Positions 1 through 6,153 of a stretch of DNA of 8,825 nt are shown here, in pieces. Made by a program: the position numbers and the translations under genes. Each line of letters opens with the position of its first letter. Positions within the stretch are counted from its first letter, which is position 1. The notes under the pieces were generated by a model that had not been told where the DNA came from, ran no database searches, and saw only the letters and a program-made list of their open reading frames with translations. Source of the DNA: Candidatus Uhrbacteria bacterium (GTDB lineage: Bacteria > Patescibacteriota > Patescibacteriia > UBA9934 > GWF2-40-263); contig JABITQ010000048.1 in NCBI GenBank assembly GCA_018700535.1, positions 1 through 8,825 on the forward strand, written 5' to 3'.

Positions 1-543
1 GAGCTCGCGGATTTTTTGATTGTCGCAACAAGACTGCTCTTGTTGAAATCACGAGCCATTCTCCCGATGGAGGTTGAGGCAGAGGAAGAGGATCCATCAA
101 CACTTGCGTTGCAACTACGTTTGTACAAAGAGTTTGTGGACGCATCCAAAAAACTCGAAGCGCTCTTTGATGAGCCTGTTGGATCTTTCCCTCGTGCAAA
201 GGCAGCGATCGTAAAAGCTGGGGAGATGCAGGTGCATGAACGTCTCACTGCAGAGGCATTGAAGGAATCTTTTAATGTGCTTCTAAAACGACTCGAACCA
301 TTTTTTAAACTTCAGCAAGCCGCAATTGAGCGTGTGGTCTCTGTAAAAGAACGGTTGCGTGAAATTCACGATGCAATTTTGGCACGAGCATCGATGACGT
401 TTAAGGATATTGTCGGAAAAGGAAAGTCGCGCGTTGATGTTGTGGTGAGCTTTCTTGCCTTGCTCGAGCTTGTAAAACAGCGTGTGGTGCATGTAGTTCA
501 AGATGATGCGTTCAACGATATTGAGATAAAACGAATCGATTAG
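1..543 (+). CDS. scpA: Segregation and condensation protein A, C-terminal part (5' truncated by window)
   Basis: ScpA is the kleisin subunit of the bacterial SMC-ScpAB condensin. It bridges the SMC ATPase heads, binds ScpB, and helps compact and separate sister chromosomes in the nucleoid. The reading frame is open from base 1 and gives 180 codons before the TAG stop. The first visible residues, ELADFLIVATRLLLLKSRAI, match the conserved ScpA segment where a helix ends in 'LLxxKSRxLLP'. The acidic linker that follows (EVEAEEEDPS) and the C-terminal winged-helix segment (SRVDVVVSFLALLELVKQRVV, then QDDAFNDIEIKRI) are also typical. A TTG at base 16 is not the real start, because the homologous sequence continues upstream of it to the window edge. 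The N-terminal SMC-neck-binding part is therefore outside the window. scpB follows after 2 bases, so the two are certainly co-transcribed. The family assignment is firm. Confidence 0.93.
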   Translation, partial: ELADFLIVATRLLLLKSRAILPMEVEAEEEDPSTLALQLRLYKEFVDASKKLEALFDEPVGSFPRAKAAIVKAGEMQVHERLTAEALKESFNVLLKRLEPFFKLQQAAIERVVSVKERLREIHDAILARASMTFKDIVGKGKSRVDVVVSFLALLELVKQRVVHVVQDDAFNDIEIKRID

Positions 544-545
544 CT

Positions 546-1097
546 ATGATTACTCCAACAGTAGAAGCGGTGCTCTTTGCCGCAGCAAAACCACTAACTC
601 CAGCAGAACTCTCAAAGCATCTTGGTGTATCTAAAGAGGTGATCAAAGAGGCTGTGGAAGAGATTCGCAAGCTCCGTAATGTTGAAGACTCCGGAATCCA
701 CATGCTTGAGCATGATGGAAAGTTTCAGCTTGTTAGTAACCCAGCACTCAAAGAGGATGTGTCTAAGTTTCTTAAAAAAGAAGCTTCTGGTCCGCTTACA
801 CGTCCGTCGCTCGAAACACTTACGATCATTGCGTATCGAGGGCCAATCACCAAGCCTGAGATTGAGACAATCCGTGGAGTAAATTGTTCATTAATTCTAC
901 GAAACTTGTTGATCCGCGGTTATATTCTTGAGACAGAAGATCGTCAAAGGTTGCAACCTGTCTACTCACTCTCTGTAGATTTTGTGCGCAAACTCGGCTT
1001 GTCTAAGATTGACGAGCTGCCCGATTATGAGTCGTTTATCAATAACGAAAAAATTAACGAGCTTCTTGCAGGTGGTGCAGACCAAGAGAACGTATGA
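546..1097 (+). CDS. scpB: Segregation and condensation protein B
   Basis: ScpB dimers bind the central region of the ScpA kleisin and regulate the SMC ATPase cycle; the protein is cytoplasmic and nucleoid-associated. At 183 residues it has the usual family length. Two winged-helix domains can be followed. The first covers about residues 1-75 and begins ITPTVEAVLFAAAKPLTPAEL. The second covers about 85-160 and contains the family signature LTIIAYRGPITKPEIETIRG, followed by the NLLIRGYI and PVYSLSVDFVRKLGL segments. The ATG at 546 lies 2 bases after the scpA stop, and no Shine-Dalgarno sequence precedes it, which suggests translational coupling to scpA. The stop overlaps the next start (ATGA at 1094-1097). 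The acidic C-terminal tail after residue 160 looks unstructured. I see no oddity in the conserved core. Confidence 0.95.
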   Translation: MITPTVEAVLFAAAKPLTPAELSKHLGVSKEVIKEAVEEIRKLRNVEDSGIHMLEHDGKFQLVSNPALKEDVSKFLKKEASGPLTRPSLETLTIIAYRGPITKPEIETIRGVNCSLILRNLLIRGYILETEDRQRLQPVYSLSVDFVRKLGLSKIDELPDYESFINNEKINELLAGGADQENV

Positions 1098-2071
1098 TCA
1101 TCAAGCTCTTTTCGCAAATCATGATTACCGGCATGCTCCTCCAGTTTTTCCCTGCTGACGTCGGGCAGATGGAGATGCTCGCTACGCTTCCTGAGGCAGG
1201 TGAGCGATCCTTTGATATGTTTGCGGCTTACAATGAAGTTGCTCATCTACCACTTTCCTCGGGAAGCAAAGTTGCCCCTGTTAAGATGGATAAGAATAAT
1301 TTGGGGGTAATCACAAGTGCACAATCAGCCATTGTTGTTGATCGCGCATCAGGGGAAGTGTTGTTTGAAAAAAACATCTCATCACCGCGTTCAATTGGGT
1401 CTATCACCAAGTTGATGACTGCGTATGTATTTTTAAAAACGAATCCCGATCTCGGTGCCTCTGCGGCAATCACCGGTGCAGATTATCGTGCGGGTGGGCG
1501 ATTAAATATTTCGTTAAACGATCAGGTTACGGTTGGAGATTTGTTAACCGCATCGCTTGTTAGCTCAGATAATTCTGCTACTGCAGCACTCGTGCGTCTC
1601 TCTGGATTAAGTCTTGGTGATTTTGTTGCGCGCATGAATGAGACTGCTGCTTTGATGGGAATGCAGTCTACAACGTTTGCTGATGAGACTGGTTTGTCAT
1701 CCAAAAATAGATCAGTGGTGATGGATATTGCGATCATGCTCGATCAGATGCGTGATAACAAAATTATTCGTGAGGTGACACAGGTTTCAAGCACCAGCAT
1801 CTTGGGTTCATCTGGGCGTGAGTATCACATTGGTAGCACAGACGAGTTGCTGGAGACTTTTGTAAACTCAGATCCTTACAAGATCCTTATTGCAAAAACA
1901 GGATTCCTCCCAGAGGCTGGGTATTGTCTCGGAACCGTGTTTTCTTACGATGATGGGCAAGAGTTGCTCGTGGTTGTATTGGGAGCCGAGACAAAGAAGG
2001 GTCGTTTTCAAGATGTTAAGTCGCTTGCCGTTTGGGCATACGACACGTTTAACTGGACAAAAATACGTTAA
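1094..2071 (+). CDS. Serine-type D-Ala-D-Ala carboxypeptidase (peptidase S11 family)
   Basis: Enzymes of this family remove the terminal D-alanine from peptidoglycan stem peptides outside the membrane and are low-molecular-weight penicillin-binding proteins. All three active-site motifs are visible in order: SxxK as S103-I-T-K106, SxN as S158-D159-N160, and KTG as K268-T269-G270. The lead-in AQSAIVVDRASGEVLFEKN is the standard first strand of the S11 fold. The N-terminus has a short hydrophobic stretch (about residues 8-20, QIMITGMLLQFFP) that could be a signal peptide or anchor, but no clear AxA cleavage site is seen, so export is inferred from function. The protein is 325 residues long and ends soon after the catalytic domain. 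The C-terminal beta domain and amphipathic anchor of PBP5-type enzymes are missing, so it is closer to compact PBP7-like forms. It overlaps scpB by 4 bases. Family firm; exact subtype open. Confidence 0.9.
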   Translation: MIIKLFSQIMITGMLLQFFPADVGQMEMLATLPEAGERSFDMFAAYNEVAHLPLSSGSKVAPVKMDKNNLGVITSAQSAIVVDRASGEVLFEKNISSPRSIGSITKLMTAYVFLKTNPDLGASAAITGADYRAGGRLNISLNDQVTVGDLLTASLVSSDNSATAALVRLSGLSLGDFVARMNETAALMGMQSTTFADETGLSSKNRSVVMDIAIMLDQMRDNKIIREVTQVSSTSILGSSGREYHIGSTDELLETFVNSDPYKILIAKTGFLPEAGYCLGTVFSYDDGQELLVVVLGAETKKGRFQDVKSLAVWAYDTFNWTKIR

Positions 2072-2139
2072 GTGAACTATCTCCACTGCACAGCTCTCTT
2101 CCACCAGAGCTGATAACACTTATCTTCGCCACACTTCCT

Positions 2140-2559
2140 GTGGGTGAGCTTCGTGCTGCGCTACCGCTTGGTATTACAGCATTAGGGTTGGCTCCCTCGG
2201 TTGCGTATTTAATGAGCGTACTTGGGAACCTTATCCCTGTCGCGTTTATTTGGTGGTTGTTCCCGCGTGTGGTGACATATGCAGAAAATCACAGTCCACG
2301 CTTAGAGCACCTCATCAACACACATCTTCACAAGCTTTCAATTAAGCACAAAGATCGATTTCAAAAATACGGCGCACTCGCACTCCTCTTGTTTGTTGCT
2401 ATTCCGTTGCCGGGGTCGGGGGTCTGGACGGGGTCTGTTCTCGCAATCTTGTTTAACTTAGATAGAGCACGTGCTGTAAAGGCTGTCGTCGTTGGTGTGC
2501 TCGTTGCAGGGTTGGTTGTTTTGCTTATTACTGAGGGTGCCTTACTTGCGCTTGTATGA
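2140..2559 (+). CDS. Small multi-pass membrane protein, COG2426 / 'putative small multidrug export' family
   Basis: This is an integral membrane protein of about 140-160 residues. The sequence has the two landmarks I associate with the COG2426/PF06695 family: GELRAALPLGI near the N-terminus and FVAIPLPGSGVWTGSVLA in the second half. Hydrophobic spans fall at about residues 18-44, 80-104 and 112-137 counted from the GTG at 2140. The 'drug export' name is a database label; the real function is not established. The start is a problem. The same frame continues upstream as SELSPLHSSLPPELITLI, then FATLPV, which looks like the missing first helix, and it stays open back to a stop at 2050. No ATG, GTG or TTG lies in that stretch, so GTG 2140 is only the first conventional start. 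The gene begins right after the carboxypeptidase stop and ends in a 4-base overlap with the glycosyltransferase start. Confidence 0.78.
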   Translation: MGELRAALPLGITALGLAPSVAYLMSVLGNLIPVAFIWWLFPRVVTYAENHSPRLEHLINTHLHKLSIKHKDRFQKYGALALLLFVAIPLPGSGVWTGSVLAILFNLDRARAVKAVVVGVLVAGLVVLLITEGALLALV

Positions 2560-3725
2560 GAATACTGATTGATGGAACATGCCTGTGCGACTCTGAGGGT
2601 CGGTCAGGTGCAGGAATAGAGCATTACACCTGGTCAATTGTGCGCCAGCTTTTTTTGTCTGCTCCGAAGCATGAGTTTGTTGTCTACGTTCCACCAAGCC
2701 TGAATGCTGTCGGATTACGTTCGCTTGTAGAGGGGTGTTCAAATGTGAGCATCATGAAGTCTCTTGGTCCGCACATTTCTTTTGTCACACGACACATTAT
2801 TCTTCCAATTAGATTTTTTTTAGCAAGACCAGACGTAATGTTTTTCCCCACAGGTCAGATGCCTCTATTCACAATCGGAAAGGCTGTCGTGACTATTCAT
2901 GATCTTGCTATCTACGATCATCCAGAATGGTTTCCAGAAGGACAGAATTTTTCAACAAAGACAGTGGTACCAAAAAGCATTGAAAAAGCGAGTAAGATTA
3001 TTGCGGTGTCTGCGGCGACAAAACAGCGTGTAGAAGAGTTGTTTCCAGATTCAGTCAGTAAGGTGCAGGTGATTCACGAGGGGGTGGATGCACCGAAGGA
3101 AATGCTCGATGCAATGGACATGGATTCAACACGCTTTCCATTCGATCGAGATTATATTTTGTACTTAGGTACCATTGAGCCCAGAAAGAATCTAACCCAG
3201 GCTTTCCGCGCCTTTCACAAATTTCTTGAAGGTCGGCCTGAGCTTGCGCAGACGTACCGATTTATGGTGGCGGGGAAGCGTGGGTGGAAGACAAAGGAAA
3301 TTGAGAACGAGTTGGTGCGTGTAAACCATGCATGGAAAGAGATTGAACCAAATGGTGTGATTCAGTTTTTGGGTCCAGTTACAGAAGAAGAAAAATGGAA
3401 CCTCATGGCACGAGCGTCCTGTTTAGTGTTCCCGTCACTCTATGAAGGCTTTGGCCTGCCTGTGCTCGAAGCAATGAGTGTCGGGACCCCAGTAATCACA
3501 ACACGTTGTGGGGCTTTACCAGAAGTTGCAGGAGACGCCGCATTGTTTGTAAAACCTGATGATGTAGAGCAGATGTCTCTCGCGATCACGCAATGTCTGC
3601 TTGTGCCCCAAGGTGCAAAGCAGATGCGAATTGATGGGTTTAAGCGAGCGGGGGAGTTTACATGGGAACGTACGGCAAAGGAGACGTTGAAGGTGCTGGA
3701 GGAGGTTAGGAAGCGTTCGAGTTAA
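2556..3725 (+). CDS. Glycosyltransferase family 4 (GT-B fold), group 1
   Basis: GT4 enzymes transfer a sugar from a nucleotide donor to a cell-surface or other acceptor with retention of configuration, usually at the cytoplasmic face of the membrane. The N-terminal Rossmann domain (residues 1 to about 185) begins MRILIDGTCL and includes a Gly-rich acceptor-side loop (GRSGAGIEHYT, 15-25) and an HD pair at 115-116. The C-terminal donor domain starts at YILYLGTIEPRKNL (200-213), which carries the conserved R210-K211. It then has FLGPVTEEEKWNLMARASCLVFPS (271-294) and the E-x7-E donor motif E297-GFGLPVL-E305, followed by the GTPVITTRCGALPEVAGDAALFV segment. At 389 residues it is full length. No predicted membrane span is seen, so it is probably peripheral. 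The start overlaps the previous stop (ATGA), and the gene is last in the cluster, before a strong terminator. The sugar donor and acceptor cannot be told from the sequence. Confidence 0.92.
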   Translation: MRILIDGTCLCDSEGRSGAGIEHYTWSIVRQLFLSAPKHEFVVYVPPSLNAVGLRSLVEGCSNVSIMKSLGPHISFVTRHIILPIRFFLARPDVMFFPTGQMPLFTIGKAVVTIHDLAIYDHPEWFPEGQNFSTKTVVPKSIEKASKIIAVSAATKQRVEELFPDSVSKVQVIHEGVDAPKEMLDAMDMDSTRFPFDRDYILYLGTIEPRKNLTQAFRAFHKFLEGRPELAQTYRFMVAGKRGWKTKEIENELVRVNHAWKEIEPNGVIQFLGPVTEEEKWNLMARASCLVFPSLYEGFGLPVLEAMSVGTPVITTRCGALPEVAGDAALFVKPDDVEQMSLAITQCLLVPQGAKQMRIDGFKRAGEFTWERTAKETLKVLEEVRKRSS

Positions 3726-3747
3726 AACATCATTTCAAGCAATCAAA

Positions 3748-3777
3748 AAAACTCTGAGCATTTACGCTCAGAGTTTT
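3748..3777. terminator. Bidirectional rho-independent terminator between convergent genes
   Basis: A perfect 12-bp stem, AAAACTCTGAGC (3748-3759) with GCTCAGAGTTTT (3766-3777), closes a 6-base loop. An A-run precedes it (3745-3751) and T-rich sequence follows, so each strand's transcript gets a U-tract; the minus-strand tract is the stronger, with seven U. It ends the glycosyltransferase cluster on the plus strand and the minus-strand membrane protein gene, whose stop codon (3768-3770) lies inside the stem. Confidence 0.9.
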
Positions 3778-4232
3778 GTTTGTAGGTAGGCGATCAAGAC
3801 GACTTGTGCTAGGAGGGCGTAGTACAACGGGACATCACCTTTTCGTTTTACAAAGAAGTCGTGGAAGGCGAAGTGGAGTGTGTTGAACCATTTGAGTAGC
3901 GGGGTTTTTGTGATTTCGTAGACTCCGACGATAAGGTCTGGGAGAACTCCTCCGACAATACCCCAACTGAAGGTGCGTAGCGATATGAGATCCCGCGTGT
4001 TGGCGAGGAGGAGGACGAAGAGGATGGCTATGACAGCATCGATCATGACGTAAGCCAGTGCTGTCTTACGATTGCGTTTGTGGATTTTGTAATTGTCTGC
4101 AAGTCCAGTATCGCCATGGGGAACCATGTCGATGAGGAAGTGTGAAATAAACCCAAAAACAAAAGCCAGGAACGGGCCCCCGACTGTGTGTCCAATAACG
4201 GCACCTAATGTGGCGTGGGTTGTTAGGGTCAT
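3768..4232 (-). CDS. Small membrane protein, YdjM/DUF457-like 'metal-dependent hydrolase' group
   Basis: The protein has 154 residues with several hydrophobic spans (about 8-37, 58-77, 86-104 and 136-150). Conserved-looking polar residues lie at the membrane boundaries: T5-H6 at the start, H31-x3-D35-x3-H39 in GFISHFLIDMVPH, D65, D99 in GGVLPDLIVG, and H120 and H124 in TLHFAFHDFF. This His/Asp arrangement resembles proteins annotated as LexA-regulated YdjM-like or membrane-bound metal-dependent hydrolases. Catalytic activity has not been shown for most of them and I infer it only weakly here. The ATG at 4232 sits 11 bases after a perfect TATAAT box, so the mRNA is predicted to have almost no leader. 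The gene is transcribed alone, converges on the glycosyltransferase cluster, and is divergent from the exported orphan. Family assignment is moderate; function is unknown. Confidence 0.72.
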   Translation of the reverse strand: MTLTTHATLGAVIGHTVGGPFLAFVFGFISHFLIDMVPHGDTGLADNYKIHKRNRKTALAYVMIDAVIAILFVLLLANTRDLISLRTFSWGIVGGVLPDLIVGVYEITKTPLLKWFNTLHFAFHDFFVKRKGDVPLYYALLAQVVLIAYLQTKL

Positions 4233-4243
4233 AAACTGTGAGG

Positions 4244-4252
4244 ATTATAGCA
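4244..4252 (-). promoter_or_regulatory. Extended -10 promoter of the minus-strand membrane protein gene
   Basis: Read on the minus strand, 4252 to 4244 is TGCTATAAT: a TGn element directly joined to a perfect TATAAT. The -35 position (about 4267-4272) holds AAGGAA, a poor match, as expected for extended -10 promoters. Only 11 bases separate the box from the ATG at 4232, so the predicted transcript starts about 5 bases before the start codon. Confidence 0.7.
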
Positions 4253-4282
4253 TAGTGAGGCCTTATTTCCTTACTCTAACCC

Positions 4283-4330
4283 TTGACAAATGCCTATATT
4301 TTGGTAGTTTGATCGGTCTTGCAGTATGCT
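4283..4330 (+). promoter_or_regulatory. Promoter region of the exported orphan gene
   Basis: A perfect -35 box TTGACA lies at 4283-4288. The best -10 at proper spacing is TAGTTT (4305-4310, 16-base spacer, 3 of 6 matches). An alternative pair is TTGGTA (4301-4306) with TATGCT (4325-4330, 18-base spacer, 4 of 6 each). I cannot decide between them; both place the start point 20-45 bases before the ATG at 4361, leaving room for the Shine-Dalgarno sequence. Confidence 0.5.
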
Positions 4331-4350
4331 TGACATGCAGAAAATTTCAC

Positions 4351-4355
4351 AGGAG
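4351..4355 (+). promoter_or_regulatory. Ribosome binding site AGGAG for the exported orphan
   Basis: AGGAG stands 5 bases before the ATG at 4361. It is the only well-placed Shine-Dalgarno sequence in the window and it fixes this start codon. The other genes have none, or only a distant or weak one. Confidence 0.8.
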
Positions 4356-4360
4356 TAGTC

Positions 4361-5860
4361 ATGAGACGGATTGTTTTGCTTGCACTCGCCTTGATGGTGA
4401 GTGCATCTGCGGCCATTGCAGGAGACATCAACACTGACCGTAAGACCGCACGGCAGTGCAGGGTCGACAAAATCTTGGACCTGGACCTGTATCCAGGGAT
4501 CGAGGAATGGTCGGTCACCTTGTATTCTGATGGTGTGCCGCTGTGTCTGGGCAATGGACGCATTCACGTCGATCAGGAGCGCATCGATCGAGTCGCTAAA
4601 ATGGAGCGCTCGGTGCTCCGTGATGAGATCGCCGAAATCGTCCGTGCTTACCAGCCGGTGTTCGATGAGATGAAAAAGGAGCATGACCGGTACGCTCTGA
4701 GCAGGATTTCGGTTGGGGTGTCGAACGCCATGTGTGATCGTCGTACCGTGAGTCGGAACAATACTGTATCTGTGACGTTCGTTGCAGATTCAAGCGGAAG
4801 CCTCGGAGGACCGGCCTATCCAGCAATGCTTCTTGAGCAAGCAATCAAGCTCGGCGACACGGTTGCAGCCGAAGTGGTTGTGCAACTGATGAAGCAGGTG
4901 GAGGTGATTGGTGAAGGGAACTGCGAGGGTACTCGTAGTGGAATCTTCTTCGAGGCGTTTGACAACCGTCTCCTCGCTGGAGACATCGCTGGTGCGAATC
5001 GCATCGCTCAAGACTTCGGCTTTGTGCGATCAGTGAGGGCTGAGTCGTTCCATTCGATGATCACCAGCAGAGATCCCTACAACCGTAAGGATTTTCTTCT
5101 CGACAGTGTCAAAGTTGTCCTTGTCGAATTGGTATCGCGCAAGGAGTACGACCGTGCCGACTTGGTTGCGGCGTACTACCACCTTGATGACCATTTGATC
5201 TTGGTTGTGAAGAACCAGATCAAGTATATCTACTACAACGGCTTTACGCATCGGGAGCTCGACACTGAGCCTTTTGATGTGACAGTGCTGTTGGACAGGT
5301 ATCAGATCAGCCAGGTCGAGATTGCGAATTTGCGAATCAGCGGATTCGCCAAGGCTGCCCCTACCGTCATGTACGAAGAGTACAATCGCGATCCGAGCAA
5401 AGTCGTTTGGAACAATCGTGTCGATGATCTTCCATATGCAAGTCGTGTGGAGATTGTCGGAAGGTCGTTCACGAACCCCGATGGTGTCCAGATCGACGCC
5501 ATGCGTCACATGCATGCGTTCATGAACCGCGCTGGTCTGACCAATGGCGATGTCTTTCACTATGTGCATGAGGCAACTCTACGCACGTCAGCTGTCGCTT
5601 ATCGTAGTTGGGAGAAAAGCGACGACAGCAGCCGTTTCATCGACTTGTACGCACTTTCGATTCAGTACGCCATGGACGAACTTGGATTCGACCTCGATGG
5701 GGTGGACGAGCAAGTGTGTGAAAACAAAAAGCCTCCCATTGAGGGGGGTGATGAAAAGCTCGGGGCTTGGTTCCTCCAGTGCTCCATCGGCCTCCAGCTT
5801 GTTGCTGAAGCCGACAGAAACGCCAGAGCAAAGGGTTTTGACATGAGTCGACCCTACTAG
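4361..5860 (+). CDS. Exported protein of unknown function (499 aa)
   Basis: I do not recognise this protein. The N-terminus is a textbook Sec signal peptide: MRR, a hydrophobic core IVLLALALMVSASA, and a likely cleavage after AIA at residue 20. The mature part is about 479 residues, mainly soluble, with no second membrane span. It has six cysteines (C33, C62, C125, C188, C453, C474), an even number compatible with three disulfides. Three segments share a short helix-turn-helix feel: AIKLGDTVAAEVVVQLMKQV (161-180), RLLAGDIAGANRIAQDFGF (203-221) and LVSRKEYDRADLVAAYYHL (257-275). This suggests an alpha-helical repeat middle domain, but it is only inference. The C-terminal third is rich in Tyr, His and Asp. 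No catalytic motif stands out. G+C in three 60-base samples is 52-55%, against 42-48% in samples of other genes, and it alone has a strong Shine-Dalgarno. Both facts suggest a different expression history or transfer. It stands alone, with its own promoter and probable terminator. Confidence 0.85.
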   Translation: MRRIVLLALALMVSASAAIAGDINTDRKTARQCRVDKILDLDLYPGIEEWSVTLYSDGVPLCLGNGRIHVDQERIDRVAKMERSVLRDEIAEIVRAYQPVFDEMKKEHDRYALSRISVGVSNAMCDRRTVSRNNTVSVTFVADSSGSLGGPAYPAMLLEQAIKLGDTVAAEVVVQLMKQVEVIGEGNCEGTRSGIFFEAFDNRLLAGDIAGANRIAQDFGFVRSVRAESFHSMITSRDPYNRKDFLLDSVKVVLVELVSRKEYDRADLVAAYYHLDDHLILVVKNQIKYIYYNGFTHRELDTEPFDVTVLLDRYQISQVEIANLRISGFAKAAPTVMYEEYNRDPSKVVWNNRVDDLPYASRVEIVGRSFTNPDGVQIDAMRHMHAFMNRAGLTNGDVFHYVHEATLRTSAVAYRSWEKSDDSSRFIDLYALSIQYAMDELGFDLDGVDEQVCENKKPPIEGGDEKLGAWFLQCSIGLQLVAEADRNARAKGFDMSRPY

Positions 5861-5875
5861 AGCCTCAAACAACGA

Positions 5876-5905
5876 AGCCCCGCTGACCTAATAGTTGGTG
5901 GGGCT
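5876..5905 (+). terminator. Probable terminator of the exported orphan
   Basis: AGCCCC (5876-5881) pairs with GGGGCT (5900-5905), and ACC (5886-5888) can pair with GGT (5897-5899) inside it, leaving a short bulge. It starts 16 bases after the stop codon. The following sequence (GTTCTAATA) is only weakly T-rich, so termination may be partial. Bases 5906-6000 hold nothing else that I recognise. Confidence 0.5.
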
Positions 5906-6000
5906 GTTCTAATACCCAAGTCTATTAACTCGATTCTTTGCCTAGATAAGCTCAGGTTTCATATTGGGCCCGATCGTATTCTTGGATGTATTTTTTAAAC

Positions 6001-6027
6001 AAAAAAACCCCAGCCGAAGCTGTGGTT
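6001..6027 (-). terminator. Rho-independent terminator of the initiator tRNA gene
   Basis: On the minus strand AACCACAGC (6027-6019), loop TTCG (6018-6015) and GCTGGGGTT (6014-6006) form a stem with one A/G mismatch, closed by a stable UUCG-type tetraloop. A run of seven T (6007-6001) follows. It starts 4 bases after the encoded CCA of the tRNA. Confidence 0.85.
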
Positions 6028-6031
6028 CATT

Positions 6032-6108
6032 TGGTTGCGGGGGTCGGATTTGAACCGACGACCTTCGGGTTATGAGCCCGACGAGCTGCCTGACTGCTCT
6101 ACCCCGCG
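6032..6108 (-). tRNA. Initiator tRNA-fMet (CAU)
   Basis: The minus strand folds into a complete 77-base tRNA. The acceptor strands are CGCGGGG and CCCCGCA, so position 1:72 is a C:A mismatch, the hallmark that lets formyltransferase act and keeps the tRNA out of elongation. The anticodon stem-loop is TCGGG-CTCATAA-CCCGA, with the three consecutive G:C pairs (29-31 with 39-41) required for P-site binding, and anticodon CAT. The T arm is GTCGG-TTCAAAT-CCGAC. A73 and the CCA end are encoded (6034-6032). It has its own promoter and terminator, so it is a single-gene transcription unit. Confidence 0.97.
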
Positions 6109-6114
6109 TCCGGG

Positions 6115-6143
6115 AGTGTACGGGAAAGGGGGTTAAACGTCAA
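6115..6143 (-). promoter_or_regulatory. Promoter of initiator tRNA-fMet
   Basis: Minus strand: TTGACG (6143-6138), 17-base spacer, TACACT (6120-6115). Six bases separate the -10 box from the mature tRNA 5' end at 6108, so the expected start point falls on the first tRNA nucleotide or within a base or two of it. Match and spacing are good. Confidence 0.75.
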
Positions 6144-6153
6144 CAGTTTGATG

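Noticed and set aside
4271..4684. Minus-strand open frame of 137 residues opposite the start of the exported orphan
   Set aside because: It covers the orphan's promoter, ribosome site and signal peptide on the other strand and has no recognisable protein features.
5030..5569. Minus-strand open frame of 179 residues inside the exported orphan
   Set aside because: Opposite-strand shadow in a gene with a signal peptide and a strong ribosome site on the plus strand; no start signals and no domain pattern.
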